Shown: positions 43,173-51,713 of the stretch, piece after piece | Layout: the number at the start of each line of letters is the position of its first letter | Position numbering within the stretch: the first letter of the stretch is position 1 | Assembly: GCF_000424385.1 (NCBI RefSeq) | Contig: NZ_AUJU01000021.1 | Coordinates: forward strand, 1 to 64,000 | Direction: 5' to 3' | From: Butyrivibrio sp. LC3010 | GTDB taxonomy: Bacteria; Bacillota; Clostridia; Lachnospirales; Lachnospiraceae | Length of the DNA: 64,000 nt | Made by a program: the position numbers and the translations under genes | Notes under the pieces: model-generated | What the model was told of the DNA's origin: nothing | What the model saw: the letters and a program-made list of their open reading frames with translations, nothing else | The model's database searches: none

Positions 43173-43799
43173 ATGAGTGAGGCGACATTATTGTTTCAGG
43201 GACACGCAAGCATGAGGATTATTACGGCAGAGGGAAAGGTTATCTATGTTGATCCGTTTGCCGGAGATGGATATGATGCTCCTGCGGATCTGATACTCAT
43301 AACACATGGGCACTTTGACCATACGCAGACTGGTTTGATCACATCTAAGAATGCCGATTGTAGAACAATAACATATACTGAGGCACTTAGTGGTGGGCGG
43401 CATCAGAGCTTTGACCTGGGGTATGTCAATGTTGAGGCGGTTGAAGCGGGATATAACAAGAATCATGACGCAAGTGAGTGTGTGGGATATATACTCACAT
43501 TTTCGAATGGTGCAGCATTATATCTGTCGGGAGATACATCAACTACGCCTCAGATGGAAGAACTTGCAGACAGAAAACTTGACTATGCTTTTATCTGTTG
43601 TGACGGTGTATATAATATGGACGTGACGGAAGCTATAGAGTGTGCTAAAACTGTCGGAGCCAGGCATACTATTCCATATCATATGATCCCGGCAGATAAG
43701 ACAAATAACTTTGACCAGAAAGTTGCAGAGAGCTTTGAGGTACCTGGAAGGATAATACTAAAGCCGGGAGAAGAACTTGTGTTAGAAAAAGCAGATTGA
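43173..43799 (+). CDS. metallo-beta-lactamase fold hydrolase, UPF0173-like
   Basis: A 208-residue MBL-fold protein. Zinc ligands: THGHFDHT near residue 45 and later LSGDTST and RHTIPYHMIP. The frame is open from 42972, but the ATG at 43173 has GAAGGAGG 8 bases upstream and gives the family start (ATLLFQGHASMRI), so it is chosen. It resembles UPF0173/YtkL metal-dependent hydrolases. The extra upstream open frame (43000-43170) shows no recognisable sequence. Confidence 0.85.
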   Translation: MSEATLLFQGHASMRIITAEGKVIYVDPFAGDGYDAPADLILITHGHFDHTQTGLITSKNADCRTITYTEALSGGRHQSFDLGYVNVEAVEAGYNKNHDASECVGYILTFSNGAALYLSGDTSTTPQMEELADRKLDYAFICCDGVYNMDVTEAIECAKTVGARHTIPYHMIPADKTNNFDQKVAESFEVPGRIILKPGEELVLEKAD

Positions 43800-43860
43800 A
43801 ATTATTCTGAATATGACGTGGAACAGATGAGCGGAGAGATTTGGAGAGAGGATAACGAAT

Positions 43861-43932
43861 ATGAAATATTGTATTGCTTATGCTTCAACACATCATGGGA
43901 ATACAAAGAAGGTTGTCAGGGCACATTACTAA
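43861..43932 (+). pseudogene. flavodoxin N-terminal remnant
   Basis: An ATG at 43861, preceded by GAGAGAGGATAA, begins 23 codons: MKYCIAYASTHHGNTKKVVR, the flavin phosphate loop of flavodoxins (S/T-x-x-GNTxK), then stops after RAHY. The rest of the ~150-residue protein is missing. The next gene starts 40 bases later. Confidence 0.7.
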
Positions 43933-43971
43933 GAACGGAGAGAAATAGATGTCAGTTAAAGAGGGGAATGT

Positions 43972-45096
43972 ATGGCTAATGAAAACGGTACCTGGATTAT
44001 GTATGGCGTGGAGTGGGATGACCCTGAATGCCTGCATACAGTCCGGGATGCAATAAATTACATAAATGAAGTGGGATTTTTGCCGCTCTTTAAGAACGAT
44101 ATTCCGGGATTCTCACTTGAGGAGCGTACTGTTCCGGAGTATTGGTGGTGCGGTGACCCAAAGGTGGATCCATGGGAGTGGCGTGAACTCATTGCCAGGA
44201 GCGGAGAAGTGGCATATGGAAAGTTTTTTGAGAAAAAAGCTGGATTCATATCCAAGGAATGGCTGCCTTTTTTTGCCAACTATAGGCGGGATGGCTATGA
44301 TTTTGATGCGCTTTGGGATGATGAAAAAGCTTCCAGGCGTCAGAAGAAAATCATGGACTGCTTTGAAAAAGAGGACGAGCTGTATTCTAATGAACTGAAG
44401 CTGAGAGCTGGCTTTGGTAAAGACGGAGAAAAGGGATTTGATGGAACAGTCACGGATCTTCTTATGAAGACTTACCTTTGCGTTAAGGATTTCAGGCAGC
44501 GTAAGAATAAAAAGGGTGAGTTTTATGGCTGGCCAATAGCTATTTATTCCAAACCCGAGGCTTTATGGGGATATGATTATGTGACTTCGAGATACGATGA
44601 GTCCCCGCCAGAATCGGGTAAAACGATTGAGAAGCATGTAATGGATATGTATCCGATTGCGACGGCTGCTCAAATAAAAAGACTTCTTGGTGGGGCATTT
44701 GGTACAGAGGTAAGAAGTAAAAAGAAAAAGTTCAGACAGCCTAAGGAATGGATAATTCCTGCCAATCCAAAGTACTATGACATCGTGCATGCTTTCGATG
44801 ATGAGACAATTATTAACTGGAAGCAGGGAGCGGGAATAATTGAAGGTGATACTGTTTTTATGTATGTTGGAGCACCGGTATCATCGGTTCTTTACAAGTG
44901 CAAAGTTATTGAAACAGATATACCATATGAATATTCTGACAGGAATCTTACTATCAAAGCGCTGATGAAAATCCAGTTGCAAAAGAAATATAATCCGGAA
45001 GAGTTTACTTTTGAAGTTCTTAAGAATGAATATGGAATTGCTGCCATCAGGGGACCTAGGGGGATTACCAATAGCCTGAGTGAAGCACTTAATTAA
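43972..45096 (+). CDS. AlkZ-related protein fused to an EVE domain
   Basis: A 374-residue two-part protein. Residues 1 to ~245 match proteins annotated as AlkZ-related: TVRDAINYINEVGFLPLF, then FSLEERTVPEYWWCGDPK and DPWEWRELIARSGEVAYGKFF, and a middle LWGYDYVTSRYDE; AlkZ enzymes are HTH-fold DNA glycosylases. Residues ~258-374 look like an EVE (PUA-like, modified-base binding) domain: WIIPANPKYYDIVHAF, VFMYVGAPVSSVLYKCKV, then RGPRGITNSL. The Lys/Arg-rich linker is VRSKKKKFRQPKE. A modified-base reader joined to a glycosylase-like part suggests DNA repair or defence; this is inference. Confidence 0.7.
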   Translation: MANENGTWIMYGVEWDDPECLHTVRDAINYINEVGFLPLFKNDIPGFSLEERTVPEYWWCGDPKVDPWEWRELIARSGEVAYGKFFEKKAGFISKEWLPFFANYRRDGYDFDALWDDEKASRRQKKIMDCFEKEDELYSNELKLRAGFGKDGEKGFDGTVTDLLMKTYLCVKDFRQRKNKKGEFYGWPIAIYSKPEALWGYDYVTSRYDESPPESGKTIEKHVMDMYPIATAAQIKRLLGGAFGTEVRSKKKKFRQPKEWIIPANPKYYDIVHAFDDETIINWKQGAGIIEGDTVFMYVGAPVSSVLYKCKVIETDIPYEYSDRNLTIKALMKIQLQKKYNPEEFTFEVLKNEYGIAAIRGPRGITNSLSEALN

Positions 45097-45190
45097 GTAA
45101 GAGAGTAATAGATTGGGAGTCGAGAATTCTGATTATTGTGTTTTAGTATTACGAAGAAGACAAGAAAAAAGTTTTAGTGGGGAATAATTG

Positions 45191-45532
45191 ATGAACATAC
45201 AAATATTTGGAAGCAAAAAGTGTAATGATACAAAGAAAGCGGAGCGTTTTTTCAAGGAGCGTGGCATAAAATATCAGTTCATTGATATGAAGGAAAAAGG
45301 CATGAGCAAGGGTGAGATGACATCTGTTGCAAGTGCTAATGGAGGCATCATGAATATGATAAATCCTGATGCAAAGGATAGAGATGCGGTTGCACTTATC
45401 CAATACATTGCTGATGAAGATAAATTGGAAAAGCTTTTGGAGAATCAGCAGATAATAAAGACACCGGTTGTTAGGAACGGCAAACAGTCCACACTGGGAT
45501 ATCAGCCTGATGTGTGGAAGAAATGGGAATAA
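45191..45532 (+). CDS. ArsC/Spx-family thioredoxin-fold protein
   Basis: A 113-residue ArsC/Spx/YffB-type protein: IFGSKKCNDTKKAERFFKERG, where Cys11 is the only catalytic Cys of the motif (CNDT rather than CxxC), IDMKEKGMSKGEM, and KTPVVRNGKQSTLGY near the end with the cis-Pro. It may be a reductase or a regulator of the Spx type; the RPLV motif of true Spx is not evident. TTG at 45188 precedes the ATG used here. Confidence 0.82.
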   Translation: MNIQIFGSKKCNDTKKAERFFKERGIKYQFIDMKEKGMSKGEMTSVASANGGIMNMINPDAKDRDAVALIQYIADEDKLEKLLENQQIIKTPVVRNGKQSTLGYQPDVWKKWE

Positions 45533-45588
45533 GGATTGGCTGATAATAACTGTACATTTTGGTTGTCGAAGAAAAGAGATTTTAATCA

Positions 45589-46068
45589 ATGGATTTTGGT
45601 AGAATTGAAAAGCTGAAAACAACATATTGTCTGGAAGCGCATCCTGAAGGGGGCTGGTTTTCTGAGTGTTATACATCCAAGGACGAAAAGGATTCACGGT
45701 CACTTGCCGGAAGTATTTACTTTTTGCTCGCTGGAGATGAAATTTCTCATTTTCATCAGATAGACTGTGATGAGATTTGGTACCACCATGAGGGATGTGC
45801 AGTTAAGATCACGGTTATAACTGGTGGACATATTGGTGAATATTTGCTTGGCCAGGATATTGAGAACGGCGAAAGGGCTATGGTTGTTATCCCGAAAGGA
45901 GCCATTTTTGCTGCAGAAAATCTCGATAAGAATAGTTACTGCTTCATGTCATGCGCTACAACGCCTAAGTTTAGATACGAAGGTTTCAGGCTTGTTGGAG
46001 AAACGGAAATGAAGGAAATATGCGGAAAGGATGCAGATAAGATTTTGTATCTGGCATATAGAGGATAA
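45589..46068 (+). CDS. cupin-domain protein, DUF985
   Basis: A 159-residue DUF985/cupin_5 protein: HPEGGWFSECYTS, GSIYFLLAGDEISHFHQIDCDEIWYHHEG with the metal-binding His and Glu, VVIPKGAIFAAE and SCATTPKFRYEGF. Roles proposed for relatives are sugar-epimerase-like. The true start may be an ATG at 45589; the ribosome site is weak (AAGAAAAGAGA). Confidence 0.88.
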   Translation: MDFGRIEKLKTTYCLEAHPEGGWFSECYTSKDEKDSRSLAGSIYFLLAGDEISHFHQIDCDEIWYHHEGCAVKITVITGGHIGEYLLGQDIENGERAMVVIPKGAIFAAENLDKNSYCFMSCATTPKFRYEGFRLVGETEMKEICGKDADKILYLAYRG

Positions 46069-46204
46069 GAAGCGTGTTAACAGAGAGGTTGTTTTAGCGG
46101 TTACCGGCTCTGAAGGCTGGTGCGTTGTATGTAAGGGGTAGGAAGAAATAATCGGTGATGAAATAATTATGGATATATAAATGATGAGGGGGAAGAACTA
46201 ATTT

Positions 46205-47011
46205 ATGGAAAAATATATTGAAGGAAATAAGGCGGCATGGGAAGAGGCGTTTGACAAAAGAGATGGATCATGGGGTGCCGATATAACAGAGCGCATACAG
46301 AAAGAAGATTATCCCTTTTTTGAAAAAGAAATGGTTGATGTTTTACAAAACATCGATATCAATGGAAAGACAATCGGTCAATTCTGTTGTAATAACGGCA
46401 GGGAGCTGCTTTCCTTGGTGAAAAGCGGAAAAGCTGCGCAGGGAATAGGCTTTGATATTGCTGAAAATCAGATTGCCTTTGCAAACGAAAAAGCTAGAGA
46501 ATTAAACCTGCCGTGTACATTTGAAGCCGTAAATGTCTACGATATTGATGAGCGCTATGAAAAACAGTTTGATATTGTGATCATTACTATAGGTGCGCTG
46601 TGCTGGTTTGAAGATTTGAATCGTTTTTTTGAAATCGTGGCTAAATGCATGAAGCCCGGAGGTTTGATCGTAATTAATGAACAGCATCCCTGCACGAATA
46701 TGCTTGCAACTGAAGGTGATGCTGAGTTTGATCCGAATCACAGGATGGAATGTCATTTTTCATACTTCGAGCATGAATGGACCGGAAACGGCGGTATGTA
46801 TTATATGACGCTGAAGAACTATCATTCAAAGACTTTTACCGATTTTACTCATTCGATGTCGGATATCATATCAGGTATGTGCAATAACGGAATTGTTGTC
46901 ACAGGGTTACAGGAGTTTGATTACGATATTAGTAGTGGGTTTACTGCAATAGATCATAGCGGTTTTCCGCTCTCGATGATTGTGCAGGGGAAGAAAAAGA
47001 GGACTGAATGA
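46205..47011 (+). CDS. class I SAM-dependent methyltransferase
   Basis: A 268-residue methyltransferase. Motif I is IGQFCCNNGRELLSL (variant, Cys-Cys-Asn-Asn-Gly instead of CGTG, about residues 57-70), followed by GIGFDIAENQIAFA and FDIVIITIGALCWFEDL. The end has CMKPGGLIVINEQHPC. The same family is common in Firmicutes and may methylate small thiol or phenolic compounds; substrate unknown. GAGGGGGAAG lies upstream of the ATG. Confidence 0.88.
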   Translation: MEKYIEGNKAAWEEAFDKRDGSWGADITERIQKEDYPFFEKEMVDVLQNIDINGKTIGQFCCNNGRELLSLVKSGKAAQGIGFDIAENQIAFANEKARELNLPCTFEAVNVYDIDERYEKQFDIVIITIGALCWFEDLNRFFEIVAKCMKPGGLIVINEQHPCTNMLATEGDAEFDPNHRMECHFSYFEHEWTGNGGMYYMTLKNYHSKTFTDFTHSMSDIISGMCNNGIVVTGLQEFDYDISSGFTAIDHSGFPLSMIVQGKKKRTE

Positions 47012-47083
47012 TTATTCAGGATATTGATAAAGGAAAATCCTTTGACTGGGAAAAAAATAGCTAAAGATTGGTTTTGAGTATTT

Positions 47084-47749
47084 ATGGATAAGATTACAGA
47101 AGCTATACAACGTGTTACCGGGATGGAAGGCATTTATGATCGGGCACTTAAGATAATGGATAATGTAGAGAACAATCAGGAAGAGTTCTTGAAATATCAG
47201 GCTGAGCTGATGAAACTTGCAGATTATTATTCCAGCCCAGACTGGAAAGATGACTTTGCTCTGGACGAAGAAGGAAAGCTTCCGCAGGATCTCAAGCGTG
47301 GAGTGCTGTCAGAGGATGGCGTTTACAATCTGCTTGAGAGAAACAAGGAGCTGCTAGATCAGAGACGGAAAAGTGGGAGTAATATTGGGATGAAGTATTT
47401 AAAATTGCTGAATTTGATACCGCTTATTATGTTCTTCATAATAGATAAGCTGAGAGGAACATTGATCAGCAGGTATTTACTGATAATAATTGTTGCGCTT
47501 GGAGTTGTGAATATGTTCCTTGCAAAAGGTATGAAAGATTATCTTATTTCATCGCTGATGCTTGTAGCATCGACTGTCGTAGGAATGATTATTTACACTT
47601 ATTTTTACTACTATTTTGTCAGCGCTAACCCTGATGCTCCGATTGTTGGTGCGGCTATCATGATGGTTTATGGCTTTATCGCTTTTGCCGTGGCAGCAGT
47701 TGGAACTGTTGTGGTGGTCATAAAGGATAGGAAAAACAAGGAGAGATAA
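47084..47749 (+). CDS. DUF4298 domain fused to membrane domain
   Basis: A 221-residue protein. Residues ~5-95 are a DUF4298 domain: RVTGMEGIYDRALKIMDNVE, then DYYSSPDWKDDFALDEEGKL and QDLKRGVLSEDGVYNLLERN. After that there are four hydrophobic segments (about residues 108-210) and a Lys/Arg-rich tail. DUF4298 is usually a stand-alone protein; the extra membrane part is unusual. The start at 47084 has no clear ribosome site. The next gene, a peptide deformylase, begins 14 bases later. Confidence 0.7.
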   Translation: MDKITEAIQRVTGMEGIYDRALKIMDNVENNQEEFLKYQAELMKLADYYSSPDWKDDFALDEEGKLPQDLKRGVLSEDGVYNLLERNKELLDQRRKSGSNIGMKYLKLLNLIPLIMFFIIDKLRGTLISRYLLIIIVALGVVNMFLAKGMKDYLISSLMLVASTVVGMIIYTYFYYYFVSANPDAPIVGAAIMMVYGFIAFAVAAVGTVVVVIKDRKNKER

Positions 47750-47763
47750 AGGAAAGGGTAAGT

Positions 47764-48174
47764 ATGGTAAAGAAGATAGTAAGAGACCAGTTCTTTTTAC
47801 AACAGAAGTCAGAGCCTGCAACTGAAGAAGATAAGCAGGTTGTCGAAGACCTTATAGATACATTAAGAGCAAATCAGGACAGATGCGTGGGCATGGCTGC
47901 GAACATGATTGGAGTAAAGAAGCAGATTATCGTAGTGGCTATGGGACCATTTATTTTCCCTATGATAAATCCGGTAATTACTAAAAAGACTGGAGAGTAT
48001 CAGACTGAGGAGAGCTGCCTTTCGTTGGATGGCGTAAGGCCCTGCACAAGGTATAAAGAGATTGAGGTTGATTACCTGGATCAGGACTTCAAACCAAAGC
48101 ATGGAAAATACAATGGTTTTACGGCACAGATAATCCAGCATGAAATCTCACATTTTTCAGGAGAGTTGATCTGA
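47764..48174 (+). CDS. def: peptide deformylase
   Basis: A 136-residue peptide deformylase, which removes the formyl group from new proteins. Three motifs are present: GMAANMIG (motif I), EESCLS (motif II, the metal-ligand Cys), and QHEISHF (motif III, HExxH). It is of the short (type III-like) clostridial form; the fragment ending HFSGELI is near the family's normal end. AGGAAAGGG lies upstream. It is probably a second, accessory deformylase, not the housekeeping copy near fmt. Confidence 0.88.
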   Translation: MVKKIVRDQFFLQQKSEPATEEDKQVVEDLIDTLRANQDRCVGMAANMIGVKKQIIVVAMGPFIFPMINPVITKKTGEYQTEESCLSLDGVRPCTRYKEIEVDYLDQDFKPKHGKYNGFTAQIIQHEISHFSGELI

Positions 48175-48218
48175 TGAAGTCTAAGATGAAGAGATGCAAC
48201 CGGAACACTATGTAGGGT

Positions 48219-48470
48219 TTGATGAAGTACTGGATATTGTCTGCTCATTTATTGAAAAAGTTTGTTGCTAACGATAAGGTAAGTGCTTTTTCAAATTACC
48301 TGAGGACAAGGGATGCAAAAGACCTTGGTAAAGCCAGGGACTATATTGCGTTTATTGTCGTCTCTGCACTTGGAGCAGTAATCGGAGGAAACAGCTCATT
48401 AGCTTTTGGTGAAAGGTCAATATGGACTTTGGCAGTTATTCGTGCAACAATTCCTTTTTTACAAAGTTAA
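48219..48470 (+). pseudogene. DUF1275 (YoaK-type) C-terminal remnant
   Basis: The frame reads SNYLRTRDAKDLGKARDYIA and VVSALGAVIGGNSSLAFGERSIWTLAV, the final helices of a DUF1275 membrane protein (compare the intact copy at 7109). It is 5' truncated, with GTTG-rich junk before it. Its last 35 bases overlap the convergent ArsR gene. Confidence 0.7.
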
Positions 48471-49572
48471 TCAAGGCGCGGATCATGTCCGGGTTAGCGC
48501 GGTAGTATACCTTAGTGTCTACCTTATCCAGGGTCAGTAGATTCTGATCAAGGAGAGCTGAGGTGTGGTGAGATATAGTAGCAGTGGTAAGCCCCAGCAT
48601 TGATGCCAGTTGCGCACCGTATGCGGGCTGGTCCACTGTAGCTGACAAAATCTCAAATTTACTCTTATCTGCGAGGAGCTTGAGCATCAGGAGCACCTTG
48701 TCTTCATCGAGGGTGGCCTGGTTCTTCAGAAGGTCCTTTATTCTAATGGATGGATCAAAGATAGCCCCAATGTTGACTATCGCTTTAGGGGGCATGGAAT
48801 CTCCTGTAAAGGATAATCCCATTGAAGCACTCTTTATATAAGAAATATAGACATCACATTCCTCAAAATTATTCTCAGCTTCAAGATCACCATAGAATTC
48901 CTTCATTATATATGCTGCCAGAGATGTCTTGTTAAGGAGACTCTCGAAGTGTTCAGCTACTCGTTTTCCCTTAGAAATAAGTTTTTTTTCAAACTTCTTA
49001 ATAACCTTGGCTGAACGCTCCATTAGGAAGGCAAACTTCTCACAGTATTCCTTATGATGAATATAAAGCTTTTGCAGGTGCAATTTTTCAGCATCGGAAA
49101 AATCCATCTGCTGTATCAGATCAAATATCTCCAGGGCGGATATTTCGCCCTCAGCCCCCTCATCAACAGTACGGGAGCCAAAGGCCTTAACTTCATCATA
49201 AAAATCTCTGGCGTATTCAGCATCGGAAAGACCTTTAAGCTCATCATAATATTTTGAGACAGAGATCTCCCAGTGTGCGCTTTTTCCTGCCAGCATCATA
49301 ATATTGGCAAAGGAGACTACGTTGTCACTAAGCTTATTCATGCCGCAGAAAAAGCGAATATCCTCAGAATCCTTGGAAAACTCAGCCCTGGCAGCGTCTT
49401 CAATCTCCTGGAGTAGCTCCACATATTTTTTTGCTTCCTCGTCCGGCGTGATGCCATATCTTGCAGCGATACTATTCATATATTCTGTTTCAAAGCCTGC
49501 CGGCTGAGCAATCATATTAAGTAATGTAATACTTTCAGGTACGTACTGTACTTCTAAATGAAACTGATTCAT
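48436..49572 (-). CDS. ArsR-type regulator with long N-terminal domain
   Basis: A 378-residue protein. The C-terminal ~95 residues form an ArsR winged helix: LLMLKLLADKSKFEILSAT, then YGAQLASMLGLTTATISHHTSALLDQNLL, and VDTKVYYRANP. The first 270 residues are a largely alpha-helical domain of unknown identity found on some clostridial ArsR-like regulators. Its start overlaps the stop of the MFS gene by 4 bases (ATGA), so it is the second gene of an MFS-regulator operon and probably represses it. Confidence 0.85.
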   Translation of the reverse strand: MNQFHLEVQYVPESITLLNMIAQPAGFETEYMNSIAARYGITPDEEAKKYVELLQEIEDAARAEFSKDSEDIRFFCGMNKLSDNVVSFANIMMLAGKSAHWEISVSKYYDELKGLSDAEYARDFYDEVKAFGSRTVDEGAEGEISALEIFDLIQQMDFSDAEKLHLQKLYIHHKEYCEKFAFLMERSAKVIKKFEKKLISKGKRVAEHFESLLNKTSLAAYIMKEFYGDLEAENNFEECDVYISYIKSASMGLSFTGDSMPPKAIVNIGAIFDPSIRIKDLLKNQATLDEDKVLLMLKLLADKSKFEILSATVDQPAYGAQLASMLGLTTATISHHTSALLDQNLLTLDKVDTKVYYRANPDMIRALINFVKKELLHE

Positions 49573-50846
49573 GCTGCCTCCCTAGTTTCTGCATTATCTG
49601 TAGTTTCCTGTTCATCAAGATTACCTTTTGCAATAAGAACGATGCAGAACACGATTGCCACAACCCCGGCGCCAAGAAATATCTGTGCCACATTTGTGAA
49701 TTTAAGTAAACCACTGATGAGGCCTGCAGTTATGGGCATGATGGCTGACCCAAGGGCATTTCCGATGCTTGATGTTCTTGCAAGATATTCTTTATCAATT
49801 ATACGATAAGACTGAACACCAAGGAACATGTTAGCGATTGTTATAAAAAGGCCAAGAATCGCGGTAAGTACAACAAGGAAACCAAGAGCGACATAATAAT
49901 TGGTGTAAAGCGGTGATGCAGCAACGAGGATGAAATATACAGCGGTGATAACAACTGAAACCATTACAAGTACCATTTTTGAATCTAAACGCTTGTAAAT
50001 CATAGGGAAAACCAATGAACCAACAAGCATGCTGGCAACGAAGGTAGCACCAAAGGCTGATAGAAAGAATGCATCGCCATGAAGCAGTTCGCTGACCATA
50101 GGAGTCTGAAGGCTGTTCAGTGGAACCAGAATTCCATTTAAGAAAAGAATTATCATGGTGATGGCAACAAGCTTTTTCTTGGTGGCGCAGTATAAAAAGC
50201 CGTCCTTAAGATCCCTCATATATACGGAAACATTGAAACGTTCTGCGTTTTTATTACTGTCATCCTTAAGCTTCATGGAGAAGATGATAAGAGCTGAAAG
50301 TATGAAGGTTATCATGTCAACGTAGATAGCTCCTGAGCTGCCGATAAGAGCGATTATAACAGCGGCAACGGCTGTACCTACAAGTTCAACGGTACCGGAA
50401 GCAGCTTTGTTGATAGACATGGCCTCGCCATAGAGATGCTCGGGAACAATCTGTGGGAATATAGCTGTTCCTGCAGGAACTCTGAAGGCCTCTGCGCTGG
50501 AGATCACAAGGCTCAGTACTGCGATCATCGGTGCATTCAGAAATCCCATGAGAAGTCCTGTTGCAATGAGCCCTACACATATAGCTCTGATAAGATCCGT
50601 TATCACCATGATCAGCTTCTTGTTCTGACGTTCAACCCAGGGACCTGCCAGGGGAGTCAGGATAATTGTAGGGATACGGTTCAGGGCATAAATAAGAGCT
50701 GACCAGCTGGCCTGACCTGTGATTTCATATACGATCCATGAAGACGCGATGGCATCCACTGAATCACCGAAGCGGTTGATGAGCTCTGCTGATAAGCTCT
50801 TACGATAGTTTCTGTTCTGGAATAATTCACGAATCTCTGCTTTCAT
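49569..50846 (-). CDS. MFS efflux transporter
   Basis: A 425-residue MFS protein with 12 predicted membrane helices. It starts with IRELFQNRNYRKSLSAELINRFGDSVDAIASSWIVYEITG, like macrolide-efflux/MFS_3 proteins, and has the intracellular loop RQNKKLIMVITDLIRA. Likely exports a drug or toxic compound sensed by the partner ArsR-type protein. AGGAGAAC precedes the ATG on this strand. Controlled by two operators at 50862-50948. Confidence 0.9.
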   Translation of the reverse strand: MKAEIRELFQNRNYRKSLSAELINRFGDSVDAIASSWIVYEITGQASWSALIYALNRIPTIILTPLAGPWVERQNKKLIMVITDLIRAICVGLIATGLLMGFLNAPMIAVLSLVISSAEAFRVPAGTAIFPQIVPEHLYGEAMSINKAASGTVELVGTAVAAVIIALIGSSGAIYVDMITFILSALIIFSMKLKDDSNKNAERFNVSVYMRDLKDGFLYCATKKKLVAITMIILFLNGILVPLNSLQTPMVSELLHGDAFFLSAFGATFVASMLVGSLVFPMIYKRLDSKMVLVMVSVVITAVYFILVAASPLYTNYYVALGFLVVLTAILGLFITIANMFLGVQSYRIIDKEYLARTSSIGNALGSAIMPITAGLISGLLKFTNVAQIFLGAGVVAIVFCIVLIAKGNLDEQETTDNAETREAA

Positions 50847-50861
50847 ATGGGTTCTCCTGCA

Positions 50862-50948
50862 TTAGATATTTGTCTAACAGTTATTTGATGAATATAAAAT
50901 ATCATAATATTCGATGTGTGTCAAACATAAATGTTAGATATATATCTA
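50862..50948 (-). promoter_or_regulatory. promoter and two ArsR-type operators of the MFS operon
   Basis: Leftward promoter: TTGACA (complement of 50919-50924), a 17-base spacer, TATTTT (complement of 50896-50901). Two inverted repeats flank it: TAGATATTTGTCTA (50863-50876), close to the ribosome site, and TAGATATATATCTA (50935-50948), upstream of the -35. Both share TAGAT/TCTA ends, typical of ArsR-family sites. Confidence 0.75.
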
Positions 50949-50981
50949 TTGATACATAAAATGCTATGCACTATTATAGAA

Positions 50982-51007
50982 AAGACAGAGCTAGATGGCT
51001 CTGTCTT
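50982..51007. terminator. hairpin terminator, 10-bp stem
   Basis: AAGACAGAGC (50982-50991) pairs perfectly with GCTCTGTCTT (50998-51007). It is followed by CTGATAA on the right and preceded by AAA on the left, so it can terminate leftward transcription better than rightward. It isolates the MFS promoter from the remnant region to the right. Confidence 0.6.
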
Positions 51008-51093
51008 CTGATAAATTAAAACTATGTCATTGTTGGCGGCAAACTCCGCCTTATATTTTTATTCGTCTGCAATTGTAGGATTAGCAAACAGTG

Positions 51094-51408
51094 CTACATG
51101 CGAACATGTGCGATTAAATTCGGATTTGATGCGACGAATGCGCCAAGGTTCCTATAGTCATTTCTCATTTTAAAAGCAGTTATGAGATCTACAATATACC
51201 AGGTATTAAAAATTAGATAGAATAGCATTCTTCCTGCAGTTATCCTGTTATTCATTTTCAGCTTTATTGCACATATTTCTGCAGGAATTACTGTAGTTGA
51301 AAATATTAAAGCATCAACCGCAATGAGTATAGGTAAAAAAAGATCCCCACGCCTGCCAAAGCCATTAAAACAGAAAAAATACCAGTGGCCAGCACAAAAT
51401 ATATAATG
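51094..51408 (-). pseudogene. membrane-protein fragment of unknown family
   Basis: Leftward reading between a TGA (complement of 51409-51411) and TAG (complement of 51094-51096) gives 104 codons without a start. Recognisable protein-like parts are LFLPILIAVDALIFSTTVIP, AEICAIKLKMNNRITAGRML, then DLITAFKMRNDYRNLGAF. A second frame just upstream encodes DIIYFVLATGIFSVLMALAG, as if the gene carried a frameshift near 51320-51340. No family is named. Confidence 0.45.
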
Positions 51409-51417
51409 TCAATAGAT

Positions 51418-51444
51418 TTTTCATCTCCCGATGGATGTATATTA
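51418..51444. repeat. 27-base dispersed repeat, copy 2
   Basis: Identical to 20379-20405, including the CATC-TCCC-GATG hairpin. It lies just right of the decayed leftward membrane gene and about 270 bases before the AGCS symporter; the flanks are not shared with copy 1. Confidence 0.8.
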
Positions 51445-51713
51445 CCCCATGAAATTTTAGGAGTTATTTCTTACGCCTGTCATTTAAGAGGACTATAATG
51501 CAGACTGTGTCTGGGATATAATCTATAGAGAATATAAAACGGACGGAAAGTTAAAGAGGAATTAGAATTATTCAGGATATAAGAATGATTTCTTCAGTAC
51601 CAAAGGAAGCAAGAGAGGTGCAGGTGGTGGTACAATAAATGTATCTAAAAAGAAAAGATCTGAAGGATATCTGGAGATGGATGGTAAAGTATTGTTTATG
51701 TTTCTAAGGAGGA
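51445..51713. other. intergenic stretch before the AGCS symporter
   Basis: No gene recognised. The end of the stretch (51590-51710) can be read as a Lys/Gly-rich frame (STKGSKRGAGGGTINVSKKK), but nothing identifies it. It must hold the symporter promoter; an AAGGAGG at 51704-51710 is that gene's ribosome site. Confidence 0.4.
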
